Positions 43,880 through 57,262 are shown, numbered from the stretch's first letter. The stretch: 64,000 nucleotides of DNA from Selaginella moellendorffii (GCF_000143415.4 NW_003314271.1:1093014-1157013); one strand, 5' to 3'. Program-made: numbers and translations. Notes: generated from the letters alone by a model not told the origin.

Positions 43880-46500
43880 GCATTAATCTTTGGGACCTAA
43901 ATGATGAATTGATCCATGACATCACTAGAGTGCAAACACGCTTTAAACTTGTTTACATGGAACGTTGAATGAATTTTCGAACTAGCTAGCAAGTCTAAAG
44001 TGTATGCAAGATTGCCCATGCACCATAAAATTGTCCAAGACCCATAATACCATGGAAACAATTTAGTATTGCCACCTCCTTTTAGAGACTGTTGTGCATT
44101 TGACAGTTTAAGGAAAACTTTGTTACCAACTTTGTACTCTTGATGATGACAATGTTCATTAGCCACTCTTTTGTCTCAATCTTGAGCTTACCTTATGTTC
44201 AATTTTGCCAACTCAAGCTCATTTTGCATATCCTTTAGGAAATCACAAGTATGAGGTATTTGAACCAAAGCCAAGCTCAAACTCATGAGAGATCTAGGCT
44301 TATAGCTATATATCACTATAAATGGAGACATGCCAATAGTCAATTGATGAACACTATTGTGAACAAATTGAAGCAAAAGCAAGTACTTATCCCATATTCC
44401 CTGTTTAGTCAAATTTCCTATAAGACTTTAGCATATCGTCTAACAATTGATTTATGTGCTTTATTTGCCCAATTGATTGTGGATGCTCACCATTACTTAT
44501 GCTCAACTTAGTCTCTAACTTCTCAAAGACCATTTGCCAAAACTTGGATGTGAACTTAAAATCTCAATTACTCACAATGTCACCTGGCAAACCATAGAGA
44601 CTGAATAATTAGTCTATACATAATTGAGCTCATTTTCACTAAGAAGAAGTGAACCATCTTTGTCAAATGATTTACAACAACCAAATAACATCATTTCCTC
44701 AAAAGGTCTTGAGCAAACCAGCAATAAAGTCTATTGAGATCCTATTCCATTTATTCTCGAGTACATGTAAAGGATGATAAAGGCTAGTGAGCTTGTGATG
44801 ATCAAATTTGACTGCTTGGCAGGTCAAATAACCATGTATGTACTTCTTAATATCTAATTTCATCCTAGGCTAAAACAAATGCCTCTTCACCAACATATAT
44901 GTTCTCAATACCCTTAGATGCCCAATAATTAGCACATTATGACACTCAACAAAAATCCATTTGATGAGTTTGTCAATACAAGAAACCATCATATGTCCCT
45001 TCTTCATTAGGATTCCATCTTGTATCTCAAATGATGCAAACTTGTCATTATAGAGGTATCCCTTAACAAAACCTTCATGTGAATATGAGTGATAAAAGAA
45101 TTAAAGTTAACAAACTCCTTAAGCTCATCCAAGAGATCATTAAATAGTTTTACAAATAAGATAAAATTTACCATCCTAAATAATGCATCAGCCACCATAT
45201 TGTCACCTCTATGCTTCTATCGGATCTTAACAGACATTTCCTACAGAAACTCTTATCAACAAGCAAAGCGGCTTCGAAGATCACATGAGCCATACCGGTT
45301 TAGACCGCAAAATTAGTTTACTTGAGACAAGGAGTTGTATACTATAATTGCTACTATAAATGAATGGTGACATTATCTGTATGGATCAGATTTCCATGTG
45401 GATTCAAACCATCAATCTCTTTAGTAAGCAAGAGGATGCCCAAATTAAAGCAAGATGGCTTCAATAGTAATGTCACTTGCATTTGTTTTGACCACAAGAG
45501 GCTTCTTAGGATCAAAAATCTTTAACATAAGAGCAAAGATACAACATTGCTTCAAACATTCAAATGCCACTTGACACTTTTTGTCCCAACTATAAATAAT
45601 AGTATGTTTAGACATGTTTTGGAAAAGATTAGTCAACGGAGTTGCTATTTCTAAAAAGTCCTTCACAAATTGTAATAAAACTCTAGCTATACCAAGGAAA
45701 GGAAACTACGGAGATCATGCACTGTCGAAGGTATATGCCAATCGACCATAACCTAGATCTTTGTGGGATCAACTCTTACTCCTTGTACTGAAATCAAATA
45801 CCTAAAATATCCAATCTCCTCCAAGAAAAACTTGCACTTAGATAACTTTGAGTAAAGCTTGTTATCCCTTAAAAGTTGCAAAACACTTCCCATATGCATT
45901 TTATATTCCTCCATTAAAGAGTTGAACACTAGGATATAATCAAAATAATCAATTGTAAACTTTCCCAGATAAGGCTGTAGAACATGATTTATCAGTCTTT
46001 GAAAAGTTGCAAGAGCATTTGTCAAATCAAATGCATCACAAAAAACTTGTAATGACCCGTTCTTGTATGAAAATGTAGTTTTCGGAACATCCTCTAGCTT
46101 GACACTTATGTGGTGGTGGGTATGAAATGTGCCATTTTTGAAAACTGGTCCACCACCACAAATATCTTATCGAACCTTCATCATGGGACTCCCCCGAAGT
46201 GAGTCTGACGATACCTTTGCCTCATAACAATCTTCAAAAAATTTCAAGCACCATAAAGATGATTAAAAAATTCATTTACATGAGGGATTGGGAACATGTT
46301 TTTCACAATCCTATCATTCAATCCCATCTTTCTTTTTAACCATCATCATTGGAGCAACCTAAGGAAACTTGCTGATTTGTAACCACCCTTTCTAAGGTAC
46401 TCAACAAATTACTTATTAATCTCCTCATCTTTAGCGGGATGTAAATTCTTGAATTTGGACTTTTCGAGAGGTCATTTAGCCTAATATTATTTAAACCCAA
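43880..46500 (-). mobile_element. Ty3/gypsy retrotransposon relic, minus strand
   Basis: Reading the minus strand from high to low coordinates gives the pol gene order: reverse transcriptase pieces (TNALATFQRLINHVLQPYL, DYILVFNSLMEEY, 45753-46025), RNase H (SWDKKCQVAFECLKQ, 45445-45666), VADALFRMVN (45150-45198), integrase core remains (GIWDKYLLLLQFVHNSVHQL, 44188-44412), and the integrase C-terminus (YKVGNKVFLKLS, ASSKIHSTFHVNKFKACL, 43897-44166). The YxDD site reads FDYI and stops abound, so it is dead. LTRs were not identified. Confidence 0.8.
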
Positions 46501-46555
46501 GAACACTTAACCCCAAATATCCTAAGATTTTTAACCAATTGAAAAACAGGGTGCA

Positions 46556-46579
46556 AGCTCTATTTCGTTAAAGTGGGAT
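46556..46579 (+). repeat. left terminal inverted repeat
   Basis: AAGCTCTATTTCGTTAAAG then TGGGA. Matches the inverse of 61189-61212 over 24 bases and then diverges. Confidence 0.7.
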
Positions 46580-47214
46580 TTATTCAGTAAAATGGGACTA
46601 GGTACAAATTTTCAAGTATTTGAAAATGACGTGAAATTATATGTTTTTTGTCCAGGGGCTAGACATATCTGGGGCATGGTGACTAGCGCGGTGACTTTGT
46701 GTCCAGACTGAGTCCATCTGGTTGTATAATAAATCTCATTGTCAAGGTGAACAAGCCGAATCTGAAGCTAAAGAAGAGCGATGGCATGCGCGCACACACT
46801 ATTTGTTTGTTCATTGAGCGTGTGGTGAGCTTTCCAAGATGAACGTCATTCCTATTAGCCAGACATATAACTTAATGGTGAGAACATTTAGATATTATTC
46901 AATGTTATCTTTTTCTAACGAATCTAATTGTGAAGGTGTAGCAAGAGGCATTGCTAGTCTGGAGAAGTCATTTAACTCATTTGACCCTTAGTGTATTTTC
47001 ATGAAACTAAATAACATTCATATTATTAAGGAATTTCTCTAGTACCTTTTTTTTACGACATAGAGGCTTGCATTTCTTTCAAAGGTGATTTAGTAAAAGG
47101 CCTGAGGGCACATGCCATTCTATTTCTCAAACCGGTATTAAGATATACTAGTGCAAAGGGAAAAAGGTATTTGGTGATCAAGTAAATGGCATGAGGGCAC
47201 ACACCATTATAAGC

Positions 47215-47574
47215 CTAAGCGCTAGTGGACACCTCCTTTTTGGTACTCTCAGCAGTACTATCATCCTTCTCCGGGTCAATTGTTTTGCTTTGGATTGTTG
47301 TCTCTGACGTTACTGGGGCGTTCTCGATAGTTGTTAATGTTGCCGTTTGTTCAGAAAAATGATCACCTGGAGTATAGTACGGGGAGTTTGGAAGACTTAT
47401 ATATTCTACATCTTCACCTATCTCCTTCTCCGTCTCCTTTTCTACCTCACTTACAGATTTTGTGCTTGCCATAAGAATGCTCTTCACCCTAAAATATGGA
47501 GTTCGTTGTGTTATAAAAGGAAACCAACACACACGCTGCAAGGGAATGATGGTACATAAAGCACGTAAGCCCAC
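47215..47574 (-). CDS. unknown Thr/Ser/Glu-rich protein in the giant element
   Basis: Open frame of 119 codons; an internal ATG would give about 84 residues beginning MASTKSVSEVEKETEKE. Composition is acidic and Thr/Ser-rich (SLPNSPYYTPGDHFSEQTA), probably disordered. It is downstream of the transposase on the same strand and could be a 3' exon or an accessory protein. No homologue recognised. Confidence 0.35.
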   Translation of the reverse strand: MGLRALCTIIPLQRVCWFPFITQRTPYFRVKSILMASTKSVSEVEKETEKEIGEDVEYISLPNSPYYTPGDHFSEQTATLTTIENAPVTSETTIQSKTIDPEKDDSTAESTKKEVSTSA

Positions 47575-48266
47575 AATATGGGTTTATGTGCCATTAATAT
47601 GGGCCACACGCCATATTATTAGATTTATGCACGTGTGATTGGTAAATGCATATGTCACATCATCTTTGTTTTACCTCACACACTATATCAGGCCTAATGA
47701 ACAATATCACATGTGCGCACATGCTATATATATGGAGAAGTATTATGCAAGGATAGAAAAATTCAATACATGATTGTGGAGAGCAATGGCATGAAGCCAC
47801 ATGCTAAATAACATTTTAGAGAAAGAATTAAAATAAAAACATGCAAACAGTACTGAGTGGACCAAGACTTAGAAGTGCACAATTGAATGAAGTATTTCTA
47901 ATAAATATTTCACTCACCTCATATAGGAATGGCTACCACTCTCAAATGGCGTATCGCCTCATGCCATCACCTCGCAATTTGTTATAACAATCCGATGAAT
48001 TCATATTTGGCTTGTTCACCTTGAACTTTAAGTAAGATTTGCTAGAACAACTAAGAATTTATACTTGTTATTTGTATCATCTCACCTAGGAATGGCGTAA
48101 GGCCACATGCCATCACGCCTCCTCTGATTCAGATTTGGATTGTTCACCTTGAAATAAAATACATTAGAAACTTAGTAAAGGAATATTAATGAATCTCACC
48201 TTGAACCCGGGTTATGAATGCTCTTGCTGCATCTCTTGCATGGTCTAGCAAGGTGATGGTGGCACT

Positions 48267-51241
48267 CTACTTCCGCATCCAACCATGCACAACATTATCC
48301 ACCGATATGCTCATGCTGGGATCCCTTGGATTCAGCACCCATCTCTTTTCTAGGCAATCCTTCGTATATCCGGAACTTGGCTTGAACCACTCCACAGTTA
48401 CATTGAAGGAGTTAGTTTCCACGTCCTCCTCTACATCAGTGATGCAGCGCCCCACCCATATCATTTGTTTTTTATTACTGGGTCTGACAAGCACGACCAT
48501 TCCTTTGCAGACCTGTACTGGATTGAATGCTGAATCCGGCTTTTTGTTCCTCGGCCCACAATAATGATCCTCAACATCGTTATCTATCACTGCATTTCCA
48601 GAGGACATTGTTCCGCTACTATCTGGTGCTCTGGGTTCTGGCCAAAAGGACTCTTCCAATTCTTCATATACAACCGGCCCATTTTGGATAGCAGATATAA
48701 TCTTCTCCCAGTATTCGAGCAAAGGCTTGCACCTCTGAAAATAGGATTCTCCACCAAACACCAACCCCCTCTTCCAGAAGGCAATATGCTGTCTAATCCC
48801 GGCCACTATACTTTCCTGGTCTTTGAGTCCATCCGGGTGCATCGGCCGTGGGGAACCCTGAGGAATCATAGGTTCCCCAGTTATGGGATCTCTATTGAAG
48901 AGTTCAATGCCGTCCACTGGCAGCCACACTATGTCCCATTCTCTCATCTTGTACCTCATCACTAGAGCATCGTCACGCATGCTGAAATGAAACTGAAGAG
49001 GCTTGGAGTGGCCAATCAGCGTTTCGGATCCGTCCCTGATGTAGCCTCTTACAAACCCCTTAAAGTCTGGAACCTCTGTCACAAGTGCAGCTTCAACAGT
49101 GCCTTTGATGCAATTTTGGAATTCATTGTAGAGTTGTGGGAGGGTGAGGACATTGGATCGCCGGAGGGACTTTGCCAGGTGACTGAACATGGCATCGACG
49201 TCTTCATGAGTGTGCCCAACCATGAGAAAGCCAAGTGTAACCGTTTCAAATATGCCTTTGGCAACAAGCATCGCCAAGTACGCGAAGACGTACATGTTTT
49301 TGTTCTCACTGCCAGCATTGTCTATTTGGAGCAGAAGATGGGGTGGAAGGCCACATCGGCCGCAAGAACTTCCTTGAGATTCTGCTTCGTTTTGATGAGG
49401 CTGTGCATTCACCGGGTGACCAGCCTTGTCGGAATGGCATGAGGCCTCACGTGATAACCCTACAATCTGACGGCCAACATATTCACTGGGATGGCATGGG
49501 GCCCCACGCGATACTGCAAGCCTTTGCTCCTCCTCCAGCTGAACCCTGTATGGGGTTCGATCGACAAGGGCCTTATGCAAGGGTTGGCCGTTCAGCTCAG
49601 TCTGCGCACTTTGCAGAGACCTTAAGTGTTTTGCTAGGGACGCAATCATCATGTTTGCACCCCCGCCACCCCATAGAGGTACAAAGAAGTTCCCATAGTT
49701 CTGGGCACCATGCCCATGAGCGATTATGCCAAACAGAGACACAGGCAGCTGCATGGATGAAGAGATTGCCTTGGGGGCAGGATTGAGTCGAGGTAAGCAC
49801 GTCTTTTTCTGGTCCATTTTGTCGTGGATGATGCAGAGGTAAGAGTCAGGTCTCTCCATGGAGAGAATCCTGTTATGATAATATGCAGTCCTGCAGCTTC
49901 TCTGCTCGATGTTGTGGTCGAGCCGCCTTCTAACCAACGTCTCTCGCTCTTGAGCGCTGCAAGAATTCTTCGACAAAGCCATTTTGATAGCAGTGCACTC
50001 GTCACACTTTGAAAAGCTGGAGTACTTTCCTATACTCACATCCCTGAACCTGTTGCTCCATAATCTACTAAATCTAGATTGGCTCAGCTTCCTGTAGCCA
50101 TTACTCTGGAGTTCCCGATTCACATCTTCCAATATCGCCCCCTTGGTATACATGGAAGGGAGAACTCATTGGGTGTCTCGTGTTCCATCTTCCAAGAGGC
50201 GGGTTTTATGTGGTTGCTGCTCGCTACATGTCTCGACAAACCTTTTGAAGATTGCCTCTCCATATACAACATGACCCCTGGTTTTGTGCGTACCGTCGTT
50301 CCTATGGACTGCCTGTTGAACCCTTTGTTCCTCGAACTCAGTTTTGATTCTGTAGAATGTGGTTCGAGGGACTCCATAAATGATTCTCCATGCCTTCATG
50401 CAGACCAAACCCCTCTGGAAGACCATGCCCCCCACCTGATGTTCTAAAGCATCAACAGATGACCGTAATGCCTCATACACAAAATTGCGAGCTGCCTTCC
50501 AGGACAATGTCTTATATCTTGCTCTCTCCTCTTCAATAACATCCCAATCAGCATGTTGACAGCACCTCCTCTTGCAACAAGCAACTGTCGAGACCATTCG
50601 AACCTCCATCGCCATTTTCTGCCTTTTCGGTTCGTTGCTCAGATCCCTTTGGCTGCGCTTTAGGAAGGTGTACTTTCTTTTCCCATGAAGAGATGTTCTG
50701 TCATCAGTTGTAGTGGTGTTTGATTGTGAATCCTTCACATTCTCAAACACTAAGTGCCTCAATTTCCACCGCACAATGCTTCCAATAGTCAGACTGTTTT
50801 CTTCTGTGTCAATAACCTCTAAAATCGCAACTCCAATATCATCCCAGCCCAATTCTTGATTAGCAACTACATCTCTTGGATCGACAACTGTGGCTAAGCC
50901 CTCAGCTACCACCTCCCCCTCGGGGTTGTTTAGAAACACCTTTGCCTGAATCCATGTAGCACGGTTCTTAAGATCCACGGAGGGAACATGCGTCGCACTT
51001 GCGCTGTCCCCAACATCTGCTTTCTTCTGAAGATTTTTCAAGGCAACAACAACATTTACCCCAACGACCATCTCTCCTCGTTCAATAGCGACCACATTCC
51101 CATCGAAGACAGTCTCTACTGATACACCCCAAGCCTTTGACAGTGTATAACAAAGTTCCGATCTATAGACACAAGGGTCTCTTTTGCAACTCTCTTCCCA
51201 CCATTCAAAATGTAAACCTTTTCCCCAACCCTAAAGGCCAT
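48267..51241 (-). pseudogene. DUF7869-type transposase gene, broken
   Basis: Reading from ATG 51241 the first 41 codons give MAFRVGEKVYILNGG and AKETLVSIDRNFVIHCQRLG, like the Tnp1/En-Spm N-terminal domain of plant transposons. A one-base shift near 51120 then leads into a long frame (to 50166) with a Cys-rich segment (CCKRRCCQHADW). A single in-frame TGA (50166-50168) precedes 628 more codons in the same frame. That part has an RNase-H-like transposase pattern: HDKMDQKK (first acidic site), QIDNAGSENKN (second), GFLMVGHTHEDVDAMFSHLAK (third), and a C-terminal domain ending DNVVHGWMRK. Two copies of the 22-bp palindrome lie inside the coding frame (49434, 49491). Expected role: cutting and joining the element's ends in the nucleus. 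Family assignment is from motif recall. Confidence 0.65.
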
Positions 51242-52522
51242 TCTGAAAGTGCAGAAAAGAAGTTAAGACCATAAAAAAAATGATTGGAGAATGGCCTAAA
51301 TCATAACATACCAAACAACCTCAATAGCATGAGGCCACATGCCATTATTCAAACATGCTATTGACACCCACATGAAATTTCGCATTCACAAAATTGGCAT
51401 GCCATCTTGATATACACACAGCTGCAGGCAAGTAAAAACATACATGACAATACGCTAGCCATGAAATTGCAAGGGCCCAAGATGGCATGTGGCCTCATGC
51501 CATTTCTAAATGTGGTCCTAAGCCATTCCATGGTGAACATACCAGGAAGCACAAGTGCCGAATATCAAGAGGAAGTGGTAGCCACACCAAAGACAGTGCC
51601 GCTCACAACACCGCAACTACTCGTAGCACCGCTCGCAACACCGCAACTGCTCGTAGCGCCGCTCGCACAAACTGCCACTCGCATAAACTGCCGCTCGCAA
51701 TGGCGCTCGCAATGCCGCAACCGCTCGTAGATGCATAAACCACAGCTCACAACGCCGCTTACACAAGCAGCGCTCACTGCGCTCAGCGGAACCAAGAACA
51801 CGGCGCACAAAAATGATAGACCTAGGAATGAGTTCGAGAATTCAAAAATAACACACGCTTGAACGTCACATCAAATCCTCTGACAAACCAGACCTTATGA
51901 TTCCTCTGACAAATTTCAAATTGAGTAGCTTCTAGACTTTGCTGTCGGACGTTGAACTTTGTCACATTATGTCCTTGCCTCGATCCAGCTGTGCCATGTC
52001 AGTGATTCGAACTTTGCTATGCCATGTCAGCGATCCGCGCCAAAATTATTCGCTGTGTAAAGGAATAATTATGCTGTGTGTGTACGTCCATTTATGGCAA
52101 TATAAGGCCACACGCCATTCAAAGAATAATGTTAGTCGAGCATTTTTTGGTGCATTTTTGGGTTCAAAATTGCATGAGCCCACACGCTATAAAGTTTACC
52201 TGTACCAAAAATAGAAACAGCTTTATTTACTTGGGAATTTAAGTGGTTGAGGCATTTTTTTACAAACACATGCCCTACTTACATTCCTTTGGTTGCTTAA
52301 AATTCAAAAATATTATAAACCTTTCTTTTTGCATTTTCAATGTTTTCAATTATGGTTTTTGATTTTCGCAGGACCAGCCTAGTAATCTATTTGCATCCCA
52401 TCATGTTTATAGCTAGCTTTCGTTTGTCCCCTTCGCTAGCCTGAGATACATCTGCTCGGCATCTGCCTCTTACAGCATTTGCCCAGAAAGGGCATCTTTC
52501 TTCACGCAGCATTTGCCACATG

Positions 52523-52554
52523 TTTAGGGTTTAGGGTTTAGGGTTTAGGGTTTA
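52523..52554 (+). repeat. interstitial telomere-like repeat, copy 1
   Basis: Four tandem TTTAGGG units, the plant telomere repeat, plus a partial fifth (TTTA). Confidence 0.9.
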
Positions 52555-53398
52555 ACAATTCAGTAGCTTGATAAACATGCAAATACAGAACTTGATGCAA
52601 AATCCTTTGATATGTCACAATGCCCCTAGGACTATAAACACATTTCAATAGAGAGGTCCTTTCATTTCATAACTCCTTACGTAGATCTTGGTGAAACCAA
52701 AGTTAGTGAAGTTAGTTTCTTGTGATCCCGCATCTGATTGTGATGTCCCTTTGCAGTGTCGATGGAAAGGTCAATGCACACCAAACTGTAAAATCTTGGA
52801 GCAAAATAACGGTCGGATCTATGGCAAATGCCCCTGAAACATTGTAAGGCTCGTGTGGTCTCATGTGATGTCCGATCGAGATGCTTCTTTGCAGGGTCAT
52901 CAAGAAAGACATTGTATACCATTCTGTAAAATCTAGTTGCGATCTAACGGTTGGATCTCCAGAAAACTAAAAAAAATCTCGCGCGTGTCAGAATATTCTA
53001 GGAATATACTCCTATGTGCCCCTGAAAATGGCATGCGGCCCCACGCCATTCAAGAGATAACGCCAGATGACGCCAAGCATTTTTTGGTGCATTTTTTGGG
53101 ATCAAAATTGCATGAGCCCACACGCTTGAACGTCACATCAAATCCTCTGATAAACTAGATCTTATAATTCCTCTGACAAATTTCAAACTGAGTAGCTTCT
53201 AGACTTTGCTGTCGGACGTTGAACTTTGTCACATCATGTCCTTGCCTCGATCCAGCTGTGCCATGTCAGTGATTCGAACTTTGCCATGCCATGTTAGCGA
53301 TCCGCGCCAAGATTATTTGCCGTGTAACTGCTCGGCATCTGCCTCTTACAGCATTTGCCCAGAAAGGGCATCTTTCTTCACGCAGCATTTGCCACATG

Positions 53399-53430
53399 TT
53401 TAGGGTTTAGGGTTTAGGGTTTAGGGTTTA
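53399..53430 (+). repeat. interstitial telomere-like repeat, copy 2
   Basis: Four tandem TTTAGGG units plus a partial, at the equivalent place in the second duplicate. Confidence 0.9.
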
Positions 53431-54674
53431 GCAATTCAGTAGCTTGATAAACATGCAAATACAGAACTTGATGCAAAATCCTTTGATATGTCACAATGCC
53501 CCTAGGACCATAAACACATTTCAATAGAGAGGGTCCTTTCATTTCATAACTCCTTACGTAGATCTTGGTGAAACCAGAGTTAGTGAAGTTGGTTTCTTGT
53601 GATCCCGCATCTGATTGTGATGTCCCTTTGCAGTGTCGATGGAAAGGTCAATGCACACCAAACTGTAGAATCTTGGAGCAAAATAACGGTCGGATCTATG
53701 GCAAATGCCCCTGAAACATTGTAAGGCTCGTGTGGTCTCATGTGGTGTCCGATCGAGATGCTTCTTTGCAGGGTCATCAAGAAGGACATTGTATACCATT
53801 CTTTATTTAGCTGAACATCTGGCATTTTTGGAAATACAAGATGCTTTGGAATATCCAATCATGCATGGTATAAATATAGCGAGGGTATTAAATGATATCC
53901 CAATCATGATCTTTCTTTTGGATTTCGCGTGTATGCAGTCCGAGGAATGATGACGTTGCGGATTTCTTTTGGATTTCACTTGCATGCATGCGTGCGGCGA
54001 TCTAGAAATTAATGGTGGCGCCCAAGTCCGAGGAATGATGACGTTGCGGGATTACCAACCGTCGTGACATTTCGCGCGTGTGAGGTTAGGTTTTGCATTT
54101 TGCTTCGTACTCGCGCTCGCACACTCGCGCTCCCACTCGTGATCACGCTCACATTTGCGCTCATCTACCTTCTCTACAGGTTTCTCGTGTGCATCGGCGT
54201 CCACTCGCGCTTGCATCACACTCGCGCTCGTGTGCATCGGCGTCCACTTCAAGACACACCCAGTTTGTAACTTCGCCGCCAACTCCGCTGCCCACTCCGC
54301 CACCCACACGTAGCCCACTTGGCGTCCCGGGAGATTTCAGCGCCACTCTCCAACTGTAAGTGGCAGAGTAGCCTTGCTGCTACGATCTGCTGCACACAGT
54401 GCATATTCGCCAGCGAGTCCGGCCTTGATTGTCACGCCTCCATTCGGCTTCAAATGGTAAGTCTTTTAGGCCAAGTAGAAAATGGCATGAGGCCACATGC
54501 CATTCAGTAGCAACATTGGCATGCACCGATTGGGCTCTCGAGTGCAGTCCGGTTACAGATGGCGTGTAGCCTCATGCCATCTTAGGATGCAGCCTCAAGA
54601 CATCTGATGTAGTGGTGAATGGCGTGTGGCCTCACGTTATTTCCAGCTGCTAACTTTTCATCTGTCAGCTCTAA

Positions 54675-57262
54675 TTGTTGTGCATTTCTGAACAGGCGAG
54701 GAATTGCGTTCTTCTTCCAGCCACTGTCAATGTGGATGCAGAGAAGGGGGAGGAGCTCATCAGTTGGACTTTCGGGATGGAAGGCGAGGATCTGAGGCTG
54801 TACAACACAGATGGTGGGAGAAAAGAATGCATGGGGATCCTCATCCAAGTGACAGACACTCCATGCAGTTCCATGCAAGAATATAGATTGGCACTTGTGG
54901 TAGAGATAGCGTCCGCCTTCAAGATCCACCTTGCACATCCTAGCGGCTTCCCGGAGGGGGGAGCGGCTATGAGGAATTCCTAGAGGGAGCTAGGGAGAGG
55001 TTGTCCAGGAGGCCCACAATTTCAAAGACGCTGCGGGTCTATGAAGATCACATGGAATCCACGGACCTCACCTACGGCGATGTTCAAAAACTATATTCCA
55101 ACATTGAGCCATTGAGAGTGACTCCAGTTCGCGAAGCGAAGGGGAAGGGGGTCGATCTGGAAACTACCCCGAAGCAGAAAAGGGTGGTCAAGCTCAAGCC
55201 GACGTCTGACTCTCCTGCTCCAAAAAAGAAGCTACTCGGTGATGCCATTGCCTCGGGTTCGAACACTACACCCACCAAAAAGAAGAGCCGCAAAGAGCAG
55301 AAAGAGCAAGAAGAGGCAGCAAAAATCGTCGCAGATAATAGTACTTGTTACTATTCCAACAAAGTATATACAATCGACGTGAGCCACATCGACATCCAAA
55401 GCAAATACAACCACAGACTAGTATCTGATGAGTGGGTGGAGAAACTGAAGCAGAAGATGCTAGCAAGTCCAGTAACACCCGACATCGCAGACATGATCCC
55501 CTACTACCGAACAATGAAGGGCGAGACGAGGTTTCCAGACTTGATCAATAGAAAGGTGTTGGACGATCAGAACATCCGGTTCTATGCCGTCTCCGGGCAG
55601 CATTCTAGCTTGGCGATGCAAGAGATAGTTGTGGATATTATGGTGGGCGAGGAGGTGAAGAAAGTCTTCAAGACAAGAGTTGTCCACCTGATAAAAGGCA
55701 ACTCGCCCCTCCGATCTATCATATACATCTCCCACGCGCAGAATGTCAAGCAAGAAACGTGCTACAAATCGGGTGAGACATTAGCACGAACACGGAAGAT
55801 CTGGGTTCAACTGAAGAAGCCACAAAAACCAGGACAAGGACGTGCACTAGCAACTAGCGCCTGGCAGGTAAGCCTCGTTGCATGTGGCATAGCATGTGGC
55901 CTCATGCCATTTCCATTGCAGGAATTCTCGAGTCTTCTCTTGAAAACACTGGGGGTCAATGACACACTCAGCATCCATAACATTCTACTCGCGACAAAAG
56001 TTGTTTTTGACAAATGGGTAGATGTGTTGAGGAGGTACCATGACGGGGAGTTGCTAAACTCAATGGGTGTGGAGGACGGCCGGAAGCCCAATGATTTGAA
56101 GCTCAACGCCTTGCGTTTCTCGCGGTCTCTAGACGACGACGACCTTCTGACAGTGGCTAATGCTCTTCTACGTGGTGAGGTAGTCTTCAACAAGACCAAA
56201 ATGACTCCCGGCCATATTGTGACATACGAGGACTTGTGCACGACTTTGAGAGCTCGTGCGCTATTGAAGGATTGGATCTTCGAGCAAGTGGCCATGGAGA
56301 GGGTGAGCATCAACACCACGCAAGAGATGATGGAAGAGCTGGAGTTGTCAAATGAAGACATCGACGACTACGTGAAGGGGGCCCCCAAGTTCATCGATCT
56401 ACTACGGGATGCCACGAAAAGTAAAGCTGAGAAGTTGGATCAGTATCCAAATTTCATTAAGAGGGATGTCGACCGCCGGCTTCAGAAACAGCTCGACCCC
56501 GCAGCAGAGGCCTATCGAGAACCTTACCGGGTATATGTGAATTCGGATGAGGATCAAAGGTGGAGGAGCATCGTTTCTCACGGAGATGAGTAGGTCAAGA
56601 ACATCTTTTGTGTGATGGACTTCACAAACGAGGAGATCACTCATGCAGACGAAATCAGCTCCATCATTGACTTAATGGTGGGACTTGCGGAGGTGGAATC
56701 TTCAGTCCACTATATGATCTACGACTCCGAATCCTATCACAAGTTCTGGAAGGCCTTGAACGAGGTGAAGGCTCGGTTGAAAGGCAAGGAGATGCGGGAG
56801 ATCTATGGGATAATGGCTAAGAAGAAGATACCGACGAATGTCCGCATCTTCACACTTGCCCTTGTTATTGGTCCTGCAGCAGAGTGGGACTGGAGTGACT
56901 TCCCAGCTTCGTTCGACAAGGCCAATCGAATTGATCTGAGGGAGGTCAATTTACCCGTGCCTGAGGAACTGAAGACGGCTATAGAGCTTTCGAATCCAGA
57001 GAAAGCTCCAGGTGCAGCATGGGAAATGCTCAGCTGGGTCTTCAACGCAATAGCGGGTGGGTCACCTGCTTCCAACTCCAAGAGCAAATGCATTGTCGAG
57101 TACAACTGCGGTGGACTATTCTTTCGAGCCGCACTACTCAAGGGTGTCCCGTGTGTTGCGGTGACAAACTCCATTGAAGAGGTGACTTCAATGGAGCATA
57201 TAATTACAGTTGCCAAAGAAAAACAGTATCTTCTCTACGAACCTGGTGAGTACGCACTTTAA
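54675..57262 (+). pseudogene. ParB/sulfiredoxin-like domain protein of the giant element, N-terminal part, broken
   Basis: A first exon-like frame (about 54697-54955) reads NCVLLPATVNVDAEKGEEL and CMGILIQVTDTPC. A one-base shift in a run of six G (about 54954-54959) leads to the frame EEFLEGARERLSRRP, which runs 530 codons. After a Lys-rich linker (APKKKLLGDA..., nuclear-localisation-like) comes VYTIDVSHIDIQSKYNHRL, VSDEWVEKLKQKML, then FYAVSGQHSSLAMQEIV and FKTRVVHLIKGNSPLRS, following the ParB/Srx order (strand, N.R, helix, G.H...A..E, later strand). A 54-nt intron with a palindrome lies at 55867-55920. An in-frame TAG (56591-56593) separates the next 220 codons, where CIVEYNCGGLFFRAALLKG faintly recalls a methylase fold. 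Role inferred: DNA-binding factor acting on the element's palindromes. Confidence 0.5.

Larger units (their letters stand above)
51853..53809. repeat. direct duplication, about 0.7 kb unit
   Basis: Segment A, 51853-52062 plus 52453-52931, is repeated as segment B, 53120-53809, with roughly 95 percent identity by eye. In A the two parts are separated by about 390 bases that B lacks, so either A received an insertion or B a deletion. Examples: GTCGGACGTTGAACTTTGTC at 51944 and 53212; TGCTCGGCATCTGCCTC at 52453 and 53331. Confidence 0.85.
51242..54674. other. central non-coding part of the giant element
   Basis: 3.4 kb separating the divergent minus and plus gene groups; probably contains their promoters. 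It holds palindrome copies at 51324, 51482, 52094, 53028, 54482, 54559 and 54619, a CCGCTCG/CACTCGCG-type imperfect tandem region (51600-51790 and 54100-54260), a large direct duplication and two telomere-like tracts (separate entries). Several short exon-like pieces occur at 54319-54470 ahead of the ParB-like gene. Confidence 0.5.

Noticed and set aside
52523-53430. TTTAGGG tracts as a chromosome end
   Set aside because: Only four units each, internal, and part of a duplicated block; they are interstitial.
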